Below are positions 21,122 to 31,717 of a stretch of DNA of 64,000 nt, piece after piece; position 1 is the stretch's first letter; each line of letters opens with the position of its first letter. The notes beneath the pieces were generated by a model. The model made no database searches, was not told the DNA's origin, and was given only the letters and a program-made list of their open reading frames with translations. Made by a program: the position numbers and the translations under genes. Source of the stretch: Endomicrobium sp. (GTDB taxonomy: Bacteria; Elusimicrobiota; Endomicrobiia; Endomicrobiales; Endomicrobiaceae); contig JAISAS010000004.1 of assembly GCA_031266535.1 (NCBI GenBank), positions 130,531-194,530 of the forward strand, written 5' to 3'.

Positions 21122-21466
21122 AAATTTTTTACCTCTTTTTGAATAAACAAAAATACGTATATTTATGTCTTATCAAGCAAGAAGCAAGATATATTACTTA
21201 AAAAAAAGATAATTAATTTAAAAGAAATTAATGAATCATCCGGAGAACATGATCATATACTTAACTAAGTCAAATTTCACGATAATCTTTTTTGCCATAT
21301 AAACGCATACGAAAAAAAATCTAATAAACATAAAATTTAGAGCTAAAAGAAACAAAAACTCAAAACAGATATTGGCATACAAAATAAAACTACTCGTATT
21401 CTTCTAACATACTTTATACTATAAAACATTTTATATAATTTTTAAGTGGTAATAGACATAATAAGC

Positions 21467-24400
21467 CTATAAACTTATACAATTTTCAATACTTTGAAGT
21501 TCATCATACGAATCATATGCTCTTAGATAAGCCATTACCTTTTCCAAATTTGTTAAAATAGAGCATCCATATTTAACAGCAATTTTTCTTATATTAGAAT
21601 TATTATTAAGTTCATCAACACTTAAATTTTTGTTTATGTTTATTACAAAATCTACATTACCTTTGGCAATAATATCAACCGCACGCGGATTACGATTCCA
21701 ATGAACCGTATTAACCTTATACCCTCTTTTTTCAAGATATCTTGCAGAACCTTTTGTCGCATAAATTGGAACCTTAAGTTTATAAAGATTATCCACCACT
21801 TCCATAAATTTAATCTTATCTTTTTCTCTACCTGTACTTAAAAGAACACCTTTTTTAGGCTTTTTTATTTGAGTTGCTTCCATTGCAAGAAGCATGGAAT
21901 GATCGAAATTTTTTCCTAAACAACCAACTTCTCCTGTAGATGCCATTTCTACACCAACAACAGGATCAGCTCCATCTAACCTTTGAAAACTAAACATTGA
22001 AGCTTTAACACCAACATAAGGTATTTCACTTTCATCTATTAAAATTTTTTTTACCTTTTCATTATTCATAACTTTACATGCAATTTTAGCAAAATTAATA
22101 CCAGAAATCTTCGAAATAAACGGAAAAGACCTAGACGCTCTTGCATTACATTCAATTACTTTAACATCATTATCTTTTGCTATAAATTGCATATTAAAAG
22201 GCCCGTTCAAATCAAGACCTTTTACTATTTTTCTTACTATATCTTTTATAACATTCACTGTGTGAGTATATATTTTTTGTGGAGGAAACACCATGGTAGC
22301 ATCTCCACTATGCACACCAGCGTTTTCAATATGTTCAATTACTAAAGAAATAATAACCTCACCATCACATGCAACTCCATCACATTCTATTTCCTTCGCA
22401 CCAAGGATAAATTTTGAAATAACAATTGGAAAATCAGTTGAAATATTCTTAATAAGTGATAAATAATAATTTAAACTCTGCTGATTGTTTGCAACATTCA
22501 TAAGAGTTCCTGAAAGCACAAAACTTGGACGAATTAAAACAGGAAAACCAATTTTTTTTACAAATTTTTCTACATCCAATATAGAAACAGCTGAAGTCCA
22601 CTCTGGTTGATCTATTCCTAATTCATCTAGCATAACAGAAAATTTTTCTCTATCTTCTGCACTTTCAACACTTTCTTTACTATGTCCCAAAATATTAACT
22701 TTCGATTCACTTAATTGTTGAATTAAATTATTAGGATTTTGCCCTCCCATACAAGCAATTACACCTTTTGAATTCTCAATATCTATAATATCTAAAACCC
22801 TCTCAAAAGACAATTCTTCAAAATAAAGTCTATCTGAAACACTGTAATCTGTTGAAACTGTTTCAGGGTTACAATTTATAATTACACTATCATTTTTTTT
22901 ATTTTTAAAATAACTACTTGTCATTACCGAACACCAATCAAATTCTAAACTACTCCCTATACGATAACTTCCACTACCAAGTGTTATAATGCTTTTTTTG
23001 TTTTTTTTAGTGGATATATCACTATGTATCCCATCATATGTTAGATATAAATAATTAGATTTTGTTGGGTATTCCGAAGATGTTGTATCTATTTGTTTCA
23101 CAACAGGCAAAATTCCAAGTTTTTTTCTTAAATTTCTAACACCGAAAGACAATTTGTGTATTTCTTTAGCATTGAGTTTTATTTTACTATTTAAACATGC
23201 CAAAAGATATATTTTTGTAAGTTGAAAATCCGAAAAACCTTGAGATTTTAAACAATGTAGATGATCTCGTGATACTTGCCTATAAGCATCATATAATTCA
23301 CATGAAGTAACACTCTTTTTACTTTTTTCTAATTTAAATAAATCAAAAAGATCTATCTCTATGTTAGCAATATATAAAATATGTGATAAAAACCAACAAT
23401 CTACTTTTGTTCTCTCATGTACATATTTTAAAGTTTTTCCTCTTCTAAATGCTTCATATATTGCAAAAACTCTTAAATTTGTGGGTAACAAAAGTTCTTT
23501 CTCAAGATTTTCATCAGAAGCACTTGTAAAAACATTCAAAGTTATACCATCTTCATTTTCATTGACCATTCTTAAAGCCTTTTGGATAACTTCACAAAAA
23601 TTTCTACCTATAGCCATAACTTCACCTACAGATTTCATCTGTGGACCAAGATATTTTGAGACACCATTAAATTTATTTAAATCCCAACGCGGAACTTTTA
23701 AAGTAACATAATCAAGTGAAGGTTCATAAAATGCTGAAGTCGTTCCAGTAACAGGATTCTTAAGTTCGAGCAAATTAAATCCTACAACTATCTTCGCAGC
23801 AATATATGCAATAGGATAACCAGTGGCTTTGCTAGCTAAAGCACTCGAACGTGATAATCTTGCATTGATTTCAATAACATAAAAATCATAATTCTTTGGA
23901 TTTAAAGCATACTGTACATTGCATTCACCTACGATATGCATGTTTTGAGCAATTTTTATAGCCATATCTCTTAACATGTTATTTTCAATATTATTTATCG
24001 TTTGACAAGGAGCAACAACTATAGAATCACCAGTATGTATTCCCATAGGATCAAAATTTTCCATATTACATATTGTTATTGTATTACCAGCTATATCACG
24101 CATAACTTCATATTCTATTTCTTTCCAACCGTGCAATGATTTTTCAATTAAAATTTGAGGAGAAGTTGTAAAAGCTGTTTGTATAAATTTCTTAAGTTCA
24201 GATGCAGTTTTAGCAAGACAACTACCAAGTCCACCTAAAGTAAACGCAGACCTTGTGATGACAGGATATCCAATTTTTTTAGCAGCTAACAGTGCATCTT
24301 TTACAGTTGAAACAGTATAACTTTGAGCTACAGGTGCATCTATTGATCTCATTTTTTGTACAAATAAATCCCTATCTTCAGATATTTCAAGAGAATCAAC

Positions 24401-24778
24401 CTGAGTTCCCAAAACTTTTACATTATATTTTTTCAAAATATTGTTTTTTTCTAGTTCTATAACACAATTTAAAGACGTCTGACCACCAAAACTTGGAATA
24501 ATTGCTATTGGTTTTTCAATTTTAATAATTTTTTCAACCCAAAAAGGAACAACAGGATATAAATAAACTTTTCTATTTACTCCTTTGTTAGTCTGAACAG
24601 AAGCAATATTAGGATTAATTATTATAACTTCAAATCCTTCTTCTTCCAAAGCCTTTACAGCTTGAGATCCAGAATAATCAAACTCTCCAGCCTGCCCTAT
24701 AGACAAAGCTCCAGATCCTAAAAGAACTACTTTTTTCTTCTTATAATTTTCAGAAAATAAAAAATCTAAAACTGGCAT
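21467..24778 (-). CDS. carB: Carbamoyl-phosphate synthase large subunit
   Basis: VLGSGALSIGQAGEFDYSGSQA, duplicated ATP-grasp halves, SGTLMNVANN; 1103 aa full length. Confidence 0.98.
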   Translation of the reverse strand: MPVLDFLFSENYKKKKVVLLGSGALSIGQAGEFDYSGSQAVKALEEEGFEVIIINPNIASVQTNKGVNRKVYLYPVVPFWVEKIIKIEKPIAIIPSFGGQTSLNCVIELEKNNILKKYNVKVLGTQVDSLEISEDRDLFVQKMRSIDAPVAQSYTVSTVKDALLAAKKIGYPVITRSAFTLGGLGSCLAKTASELKKFIQTAFTTSPQILIEKSLHGWKEIEYEVMRDIAGNTITICNMENFDPMGIHTGDSIVVAPCQTINNIENNMLRDMAIKIAQNMHIVGECNVQYALNPKNYDFYVIEINARLSRSSALASKATGYPIAYIAAKIVVGFNLLELKNPVTGTTSAFYEPSLDYVTLKVPRWDLNKFNGVSKYLGPQMKSVGEVMAIGRNFCEVIQKALRMVNENEDGITLNVFTSASDENLEKELLLPTNLRVFAIYEAFRRGKTLKYVHERTKVDCWFLSHILYIANIEIDLFDLFKLEKSKKSVTSCELYDAYRQVSRDHLHCLKSQGFSDFQLTKIYLLACLNSKIKLNAKEIHKLSFGVRNLRKKLGILPVVKQIDTTSSEYPTKSNYLYLTYDGIHSDISTKKNKKSIITLGSGSYRIGSSLEFDWCSVMTSSYFKNKKNDSVIINCNPETVSTDYSVSDRLYFEELSFERVLDIIDIENSKGVIACMGGQNPNNLIQQLSESKVNILGHSKESVESAEDREKFSVMLDELGIDQPEWTSAVSILDVEKFVKKIGFPVLIRPSFVLSGTLMNVANNQQSLNYYLSLIKNISTDFPIVISKFILGAKEIECDGVACDGEVIISLVIEHIENAGVHSGDATMVFPPQKIYTHTVNVIKDIVRKIVKGLDLNGPFNMQFIAKDNDVKVIECNARASRSFPFISKISGINFAKIACKVMNNEKVKKILIDESEIPYVGVKASMFSFQRLDGADPVVGVEMASTGEVGCLGKNFDHSMLLAMEATQIKKPKKGVLLSTGREKDKIKFMEVVDNLYKLKVPIYATKGSARYLEKRGYKVNTVHWNRNPRAVDIIAKGNVDFVININKNLSVDELNNNSNIRKIAVKYGCSILTNLEKVMAYLRAYDSYDELQSIENCISL

Positions 24779-25014
24779 ATTTGCATTTTTCCCAAATTGA
24801 TATAATCCATAATTTAATTTACCAAAAAATTCTTTTTTGTACTTTAATACAATAAAATCTCATTAATCTAATCTACAACAATATACTGGGAAAAAACATA
24901 TATGCACAAATAACAATAAATCAGTTTAATAACACACACAATCAACATTTACAAAATTTATACCTTAATTTACATGAATTTTATTCATAAAACTTACTTT
25001 TAAATTACAATTTT

Positions 25015-26385
25015 TTATATTTTTTCTTTAACAAATAGCTTATAAAAACAGTAAATTAAAACCAACCATGTAAAAGATATTATAAGACCTAGAGGGTTTT
25101 CAGTAGCAACCATAATAGCAACAGCTGCTAAAGCTACAAGAGATATAAAACTCGTATATGGATAAAATAACATAGGATATTTTAACTTTGAAATATCTTC
25201 AGAACTTTTTCCACGACGTGAATACATTTGAATAACTATTATAGAACCCCAAACCCAAAGTGCTAAAAAAACTATAATGCTCAATAACGATAAAAACGCT
25301 TTTCCAGGCATAATGTAATTTAATGGTACACTCATTAAAGCTATAACAGATGAAGCAATTATAGCATTAGCTGGAATTTTATTTGAATTAACTTTAGCCA
25401 AAAATTGCGGAGCTTGTTTTTTTAATGCTAAATTATAAAGCATCCTTCCATTACTAAACATTCCACTGTTACACGATGAAAAAGAAGCTGTTATCACAAC
25501 AAAATTTATTATTGCAGCTGCTTGCTTTATGCCTAAGCCAGCAAATGTAGAAACAAAAGGACTCTCAGCAACACCACTACCTTTAGAAATATTCATCCAA
25601 GGGTAGATGCACATAATTACAAAAAGTGTTCCAATATAAAGTAATATGATACTAAACAAAACTTTATTAATCGAAGATGGAATACTTTTTTCAGGATTTT
25701 TTATTTCTCCTGCTGCTATTCCGATAAATTCAACACCAACAAAAGCAACTATTGCTATATTTAAAACTTTGAAAACTTTTGAAAAACCATAAGGAAAAAA
25801 ACCACCATTTAAAGCATATAAATTAGATATTCCTATATGATGGCTTATATTTCCAAAACCAAAAAATATAATTGCTAAACCAATAGCTATTATAGCTACA
25901 ATAGTTATAGTTTTTATCAATGTAAGCCAAAATTCAAGTTCACCAAATACTTTTACATTAAAAAGATTTGACACCATAAGACATAGTAAAGAAGCTAAAG
26001 CTGGTATCCATTGAGGAAGTTCAGGCCACCAAAAAGTAAAATATATACCTACAGCCGTAACTTCAGCCATACAACTTAATACCCACAAAAACCAGTACGT
26101 CCAACCCACCATAAATCCAGCACAAGGACTTATAAATTTATGAGCATAAGCACTAAAAGACCCAGATATAGGATTCTCAACAGCAATTTCTCCTAAAGCA
26201 CGCATAATAAAATAAATAATTATCCCTGCTAAAAGATATGTAACTAATAATGACGGTCCAGCTACAGCTATAGCACTACCAGATGCAAGAAATAAACCAA
26301 TACCTATAGCTCCTCCTAATGCCACAAATTGAACATGTCTTTCACTTAAATTTCTTTGTAAATTCTCCATATCAGATTTTTTCAA
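25015..26385 (-). CDS. Amino acid permease (APC superfamily, AAT-like)
   Basis: RHVQFVALGGAIGIGLFLASGSAIAVAGPS, E-S-G-like ENPISGSFSAYA, about 12 TM segments. Confidence 0.9.
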   Translation of the reverse strand: MKKSDMENLQRNLSERHVQFVALGGAIGIGLFLASGSAIAVAGPSLLVTYLLAGIIIYFIMRALGEIAVENPISGSFSAYAHKFISPCAGFMVGWTYWFLWVLSCMAEVTAVGIYFTFWWPELPQWIPALASLLCLMVSNLFNVKVFGELEFWLTLIKTITIVAIIAIGLAIIFFGFGNISHHIGISNLYALNGGFFPYGFSKVFKVLNIAIVAFVGVEFIGIAAGEIKNPEKSIPSSINKVLFSIILLYIGTLFVIMCIYPWMNISKGSGVAESPFVSTFAGLGIKQAAAIINFVVITASFSSCNSGMFSNGRMLYNLALKKQAPQFLAKVNSNKIPANAIIASSVIALMSVPLNYIMPGKAFLSLLSIIVFLALWVWGSIIVIQMYSRRGKSSEDISKLKYPMLFYPYTSFISLVALAAVAIMVATENPLGLIISFTWLVLIYCFYKLFVKEKI

Positions 26386-26539
26386 TTTAATCTCCTTAAT
26401 ATTAAAAACATACGCAATAAAACTACAAAAATCTATTAAATAATTTTTCTACAGAAATTTAACACTATATAGTAGCATTGTATTAATTTTTCTCTTAAAA
26501 ATTCAAGAATAATATAAATTTATTATTAAAACTGTAATA

Positions 26540-27682
26540 CTATAATAATGCAACAAATTTATCCATTATCCATGATGTGTCATTAGGTCCACTAGATGCC
26601 TCAGGGTGAAACTGCACAGAAATAAATGGTTTCGTCCTATGCTTTAATCCTTCTACTGAATTATCATTTGCATTTTCAAACCATAATTCCCATTCAGGCT
26701 GTATTGATTTTTTTTCAACAGCATATCTATGATTTTGGCTAGACATGTAAGCGATTTTTTCTGGAAGTGAAAAAACTGGCTGATTATGGCTTCTATGTCC
26801 ATGATTAAGTCTTTTTGTTTCAGCTCCTGAAGCTAATGATAAAAGTTGATGTCCTAAACATATTCCCAAAACAGGTTTATCTGAATTTAAAATATATTCT
26901 TTAATTCTTTTTACTAAATCACCAGTATTTCTCGGATCTCCAGGTCCATTACTTATAACCCAACCATCACATTTTATCTTAGAAAAATCAATATCCCAAG
27001 GTAAAAGCTCAACTTCACAGTTTCTTTCAACAAGCATTCTTATAATATTCCACTTTACACCACAATCAACAACTGCAATTTTTTTTGAACCTCTCCCTAA
27101 TGTTATTCGTTTTTTTATTGACACAGATGGCATTAAATTATATTTTGATGGATCTATATACTCGTTATATTTGAAATTTTTTAGAAATTCAAATTTATTT
27201 TTATTTTGCATTTTTGCTCCATCTGAGCAAATTCGTCCCCATAAATTTTTACAATCTCTTATCACCTGTACCAAATATCTAGTGTCAATACCAGAAATTC
27301 CAGGCACTTCCTGATTTTTCATCCACTCTTCAAGAGATATTTTTCCATTATGATGATAGCAACTGCTATAAATATTTGAAACAATAATTCCTTGAGTTTT
27401 GATTGATGAACTTTCATGACCTTTAGATATCAAAAAATTTTTATTTTTAAATACGGGTACTCCGTAATTACCAATTAAACAAAAACTAAAAACAAGTATT
27501 TGACCAAGATATGAAGGATCTGTCATAGCTTCACTATATCCAAGCATCCCAGTATTAAAAACCATTTCACCACTAACACTTACATCAGCACCAACAGCAT
27601 TTCCTTCAAAACTCATTCCATTTGAAAGTTTGAGATAAGCCTTTTTATATTTTCTGTTAAAAATATTTCCATCCCGCATCAT
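26540..27682 (-). CDS. carA: Carbamoyl-phosphate synthase small subunit
   Basis: FNTGMLGYSEAMTDPSYLGQI, GICLGHQLLSLASGA. Confidence 0.97.
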   Translation of the reverse strand: MMRDGNIFNRKYKKAYLKLSNGMSFEGNAVGADVSVSGEMVFNTGMLGYSEAMTDPSYLGQILVFSFCLIGNYGVPVFKNKNFLISKGHESSSIKTQGIIVSNIYSSCYHHNGKISLEEWMKNQEVPGISGIDTRYLVQVIRDCKNLWGRICSDGAKMQNKNKFEFLKNFKYNEYIDPSKYNLMPSVSIKKRITLGRGSKKIAVVDCGVKWNIIRMLVERNCEVELLPWDIDFSKIKCDGWVISNGPGDPRNTGDLVKRIKEYILNSDKPVLGICLGHQLLSLASGAETKRLNHGHRSHNQPVFSLPEKIAYMSSQNHRYAVEKKSIQPEWELWFENANDNSVEGLKHRTKPFISVQFHPEASSGPNDTSWIMDKFVALL

Positions 27683-27803
27683 TTTATAACCTTTTATTTC
27701 GAACTATACACATAAAATCAATAAAATTAAAATAATATATTCCACAAATACTTTTCAACTTATCAAAAATTAATTTCTTATTAATTAAACATCAAATAAA
27801 AAA

Positions 27804-28871
27804 CTATTTACAACACCGCTTGTAAAACGGTTTGTCAACAATTTTAATTTTTCTCATACTATTATAAATTTTAACTTCTAATTCATCTATTGTAACATTT
27901 GAATCAATAAGTGCCATCCCTATAGCTTTTTTGAGTGTCGGAGAAAAAGAACCACTGGTTACATATCCAATTTTTACATTATTTAAAAAAATATCATCCA
28001 TATTTCTTGCAATACCAGATAAACATTCAAAAGCCACCAATCTCTTTAAATGTTTATTTTTTATAGGCAATAAATTATTTTTTCCTATAAAATCCATATC
28101 CCAGTTAATAATTTTTTGAAAACCAGCATCAATAGGATTAATATTTTCATTAATTTCATGCCCATGTAACGGCATACACGCTTCAAGTCTTAATGTATCT
28201 CTGCAACCAAGTCCACATGGTTTTACTGAAAAATTCATAAGCTCGTTCCAAAATTCATAAACTCGTTCTTTTGAAATAAAAATTTCAAATCCATCCTCAC
28301 CAGTATATCCTGTCCTTGCAATTCTACAAAAGTCCGCCTTTACATCTTTAAGTTGCAAATTTGATATACCAAAATATTTTATAGAATTAATATCAGTCTT
28401 AGAAATACTCTGCAATATTTCAGCAGATTTTGGCCCTTGCACTGAAATAAGACAAATATTACAACTTATATTCTCTATTTTTATTTCCTCATGCTTATAT
28501 TTATTCAGCCAAGTAAAATCTTTATCTAAATTTCCAGCATTTACAACAAGCATATACTCTGTATCAAATTTATAAACTATAATATCATCTTTAATCCCCC
28601 CATTTTCATTTAAAAACATAGAATATTTTGCCTTTTTGTTAAATATTCCAGATATATTTCCAAGTGTAACATAATCCAAAAACTCTCCAGAACCATCTCC
28701 TGTAACTATAAAGATTCCCATATGAGACGTATCAAACATACCAGCACATTTTCTCACAGCATTATGTTCATCAATAATAGATGTATATTGCACAGGCATT
28801 TCCCAACCACCAAATTCTGTGAATCTCGCACCATTTTTTTTATGTACATAATACAAACAAGTTCTTTTCAT
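27804..28871 (-). CDS. gcvT: Glycine cleavage system T protein (aminomethyltransferase)
   Basis: FGGWEMPVQY, MFDTSHMGIF, RTGYTGEDGFEIF. Confidence 0.95.
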   Translation of the reverse strand: MKRTCLYYVHKKNGARFTEFGGWEMPVQYTSIIDEHNAVRKCAGMFDTSHMGIFIVTGDGSGEFLDYVTLGNISGIFNKKAKYSMFLNENGGIKDDIIVYKFDTEYMLVVNAGNLDKDFTWLNKYKHEEIKIENISCNICLISVQGPKSAEILQSISKTDINSIKYFGISNLQLKDVKADFCRIARTGYTGEDGFEIFISKERVYEFWNELMNFSVKPCGLGCRDTLRLEACMPLHGHEINENINPIDAGFQKIINWDMDFIGKNNLLPIKNKHLKRLVAFECLSGIARNMDDIFLNNVKIGYVTSGSFSPTLKKAIGMALIDSNVTIDELEVKIYNSMRKIKIVDKPFYKRCCK

Positions 28872-28916
28872 TTTATACCCTCGTTATAGTAAAGAATAAT
28901 TCTAATATCATCAAAA

Positions 28917-30260
28917 TTATTTTTTAATGACATCAACACATTTGCCAAAAGCATCTTCATAAGCATTTAATAAGCTTTCGCTAAATGATGGATGAAACAT
29001 TGTTTCTCTAGATATGTGACCCATACCACTTTTAAGAATCTGTGAAGCAGTGTTTATAATTTCATCTGAGTAAGCACCAATGATCCAAAAAGCTAAAGGT
29101 TTTTTAGTTAATTTATCAATTCCGCATTTTACAAAACCTGTTCGTTCATTTTCGATAAATGCCCTTCCACTTGATGCAAATGGGAATTTACCAAAAATTA
29201 CATTTTTATATTTTTCAAAATCTAATACTTTTACTGATGCACTCTGTGGCATTGCAAAAATAACTTGTGGGATAGCAAAATTACTAATAGAAAATTTATT
29301 CCCTTTAATTATATTTTCTGCGGCTACAACACCCTCATGTTGAGCTGAGTAAGCAAGTAAATTTTTACCGGTAATATCACCAACAGAATATATATTACTT
29401 ATATTCGTCTGGCAAAATTCGTTTGTTTTTATAAATCCACTATCTGTTATATTAATACCAAGATCTCTTAAATTTAAACCATCATTTGGAACTCTTCCTA
29501 TAGCAATTAATATTTTTTCATATTCACCTATATCATCAAATGCATTTGTACACGCAGTAATTACTTCGATACCTTGCCTTGATAAATTTTTACTAATTTC
29601 TTCAGATATTTCATAATCTTCATTTGGCAACAAAAAATTCGCACGTTCAACCAAAGTTACATGACAACCAAATCCTGAGAATATAGTTGCCATTTCAATA
29701 CCTACTACACCTCCTCCAATTATAAGCATATTTTTAGGTATTTTTTTAAGATTTAAAGCATCTGTTGAATTAATTATTCTAACACCATCAAAAGTAAAAC
29801 CATTTTTTATTAAAGGTTTTGTTCCTGAAGCAATAATAATCTTATCAGCATATATTTCAAATTTTTCATTTTTCTCATTATTCGAAATTATTAATACATT
29901 CTTATTTTTAAAAATGGCACTACCTTCAAAAATATTTATATTATATGAGGATAATATAATTTTCATTCCGCTTCTAATACTGGTAATATTTTTATTTTTT
30001 TTGTTAATTATATTTTCAAAAACAATAGGCTCTAAAATTGATTTAATTCCATATCTATAAGATCCTTGTATTTCTTTTTTTACCTTTAATGATTTCCATA
30101 AAAACTTTGTAGGAATGCAACCACAATTTAAGCAAGTACCTCCAATAAACAATCTTTCTATTATTGCAACCTTAGCTCCAATTTGAGCTGCCCTCACAGC
30201 TGCAGAAAAACCACCAGGACCTGAACCTATAACAACAACATCGTACTCATGTAAATTCAT
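28917..30260 (-). CDS. lpd: Dihydrolipoyl dehydrogenase
   Basis: GSGPGGFSAAVRAAQ, redox GGTCLNCGCIPTK, HPSFSESL C-terminal motif. Confidence 0.94.
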   Translation of the reverse strand: MNLHEYDVVVIGSGPGGFSAAVRAAQIGAKVAIIERLFIGGTCLNCGCIPTKFLWKSLKVKKEIQGSYRYGIKSILEPIVFENIINKKNKNITSIRSGMKIILSSYNINIFEGSAIFKNKNVLIISNNEKNEKFEIYADKIIIASGTKPLIKNGFTFDGVRIINSTDALNLKKIPKNMLIIGGGVVGIEMATIFSGFGCHVTLVERANFLLPNEDYEISEEISKNLSRQGIEVITACTNAFDDIGEYEKILIAIGRVPNDGLNLRDLGINITDSGFIKTNEFCQTNISNIYSVGDITGKNLLAYSAQHEGVVAAENIIKGNKFSISNFAIPQVIFAMPQSASVKVLDFEKYKNVIFGKFPFASSGRAFIENERTGFVKCGIDKLTKKPLAFWIIGAYSDEIINTASQILKSGMGHISRETMFHPSFSESLLNAYEDAFGKCVDVIKK

Positions 30261-30274
30261 ATATTTTTAACCTC

Positions 30275-31693
30275 TTAATTTTTAAGTGAAACTATTATAA
30301 AATTAATTAGAAATATCAAAGATGAACACAACATAATTGGATGAACTTCTTTTATTTTACCACATGTAAGTTTCACAATACAATAAAATATAAATCCCAT
30401 TGCAATACCATAACTTATATTAAAAGCAAAAGACATAACAGTTATTGTCAAAAATGCAGGGAATGCTTGTTCATAATCAGACCAATTTATCTTTGTAATT
30501 GACGTCATCATAAATACACCTACTACAATCAACGCAGGTGCCATAATTTCTTTAGGAATTATACTAAACAGATTTGCAAACGGTAAACAAAGCAAAAACA
30601 TTCCAGAAACAACTAAACCAGTTAATCCTGTTCTCCCACCAACAGATATACCAGATGCACTTTCAACATATGTAGTAATACTACTTGTACCAAGTAAACC
30701 TCCAAATATAGAAGCAACACCATCAGAAAATAAAGCTTTATCGAATTTTGAATTAAATTTTTTTTTGTTTGTTAACTCACTATTATTTTTAACATCAAAA
30801 ATACCACTTATTTTTCCTGTGCCTATAAATGTGCCTATAGCATCAAAAGTTACAGATAAAAATAGCGAAAGAGTAGCCATTATGGTAAGAATTATTTTAT
30901 TTAAATTTGAAAAAAGAGAACATATACCAGAACTTTTAAACGTAACAAAAGCAACTTCTTTTATCGAACTTATAGACAATAAATCAAAAAACTTGACTTT
31001 TGAAATATCAATCACTCCAATAATAACACCTACCAAAACAGTTATTATAATTCCAATAAAAATTGCAGCCTTAACTCGCCTCACCACAAGTATAATCGTT
31101 ACCACAAGACCTATAAGACTAAGCAATGAATTTGAATTCTTAAAAATTGTTAAAATCGGTACAATAGATCCATCTGTAACAATATTGCCATCTTTCAAAA
31201 TATTATATTTACCAACATCAGAAATAAAAGTCAAAAAAGACGCATTTTTAAAACCTATATAAGCTATAAACATTCCAATACCACAACTCATAGAATCTTT
31301 AAGAAAATCAGGTATTGCTTGAATTATTATTTTTCTAAATCTAGTTACAGTTATCAACACAATAAGTAATCCACATATAAATACTATTGAAAGCGCCTCA
31401 TGCCATGAAAATTTCATTTGCTTACAAAGAGTAAAAGTAAAAAAAGCATTTGCACCCATTCCTGGAGCAAGTACAAAAGGAACATTAGCATATAAAGCCA
31501 TTAACAATGTTCCAAAAGCCGAAGTTAAAATCGTTGCAACAAATGTACTTCGCCATGACATTCCAGGGTTTAAAGAAAGAATCTCAGGATTTATAAAAAT
31601 GATGTAAGCCATTGTAAAGAATATAGTAAGTCCTGCAATAATTTCAGTAACAACATTCGTATTATTTTCTTTAAGTTCAAAAAATTTTTTCAT
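30275..31693 (-). CDS. Nucleobase (hypoxanthine/guanine-type) permease, AzgA-like NCS2 family
   Basis: FELKENNTNVVTEIIAGLTIFFTMAYIIFINPEILS, APGMGANAFFTFTLC, TTYVESASGISVGGRTGLT. Confidence 0.9.
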   Translation of the reverse strand: MKKFFELKENNTNVVTEIIAGLTIFFTMAYIIFINPEILSLNPGMSWRSTFVATILTSAFGTLLMALYANVPFVLAPGMGANAFFTFTLCKQMKFSWHEALSIVFICGLLIVLITVTRFRKIIIQAIPDFLKDSMSCGIGMFIAYIGFKNASFLTFISDVGKYNILKDGNIVTDGSIVPILTIFKNSNSLLSLIGLVVTIILVVRRVKAAIFIGIIITVLVGVIIGVIDISKVKFFDLLSISSIKEVAFVTFKSSGICSLFSNLNKIILTIMATLSLFLSVTFDAIGTFIGTGKISGIFDVKNNSELTNKKKFNSKFDKALFSDGVASIFGGLLGTSSITTYVESASGISVGGRTGLTGLVVSGMFLLCLPFANLFSIIPKEIMAPALIVVGVFMMTSITKINWSDYEQAFPAFLTITVMSFAFNISYGIAMGFIFYCIVKLTCGKIKEVHPIMLCSSLIFLINFIIVSLKN

Positions 31694-31717
31694 TATTCAC
31701 CCTATAGGAATGTATTT

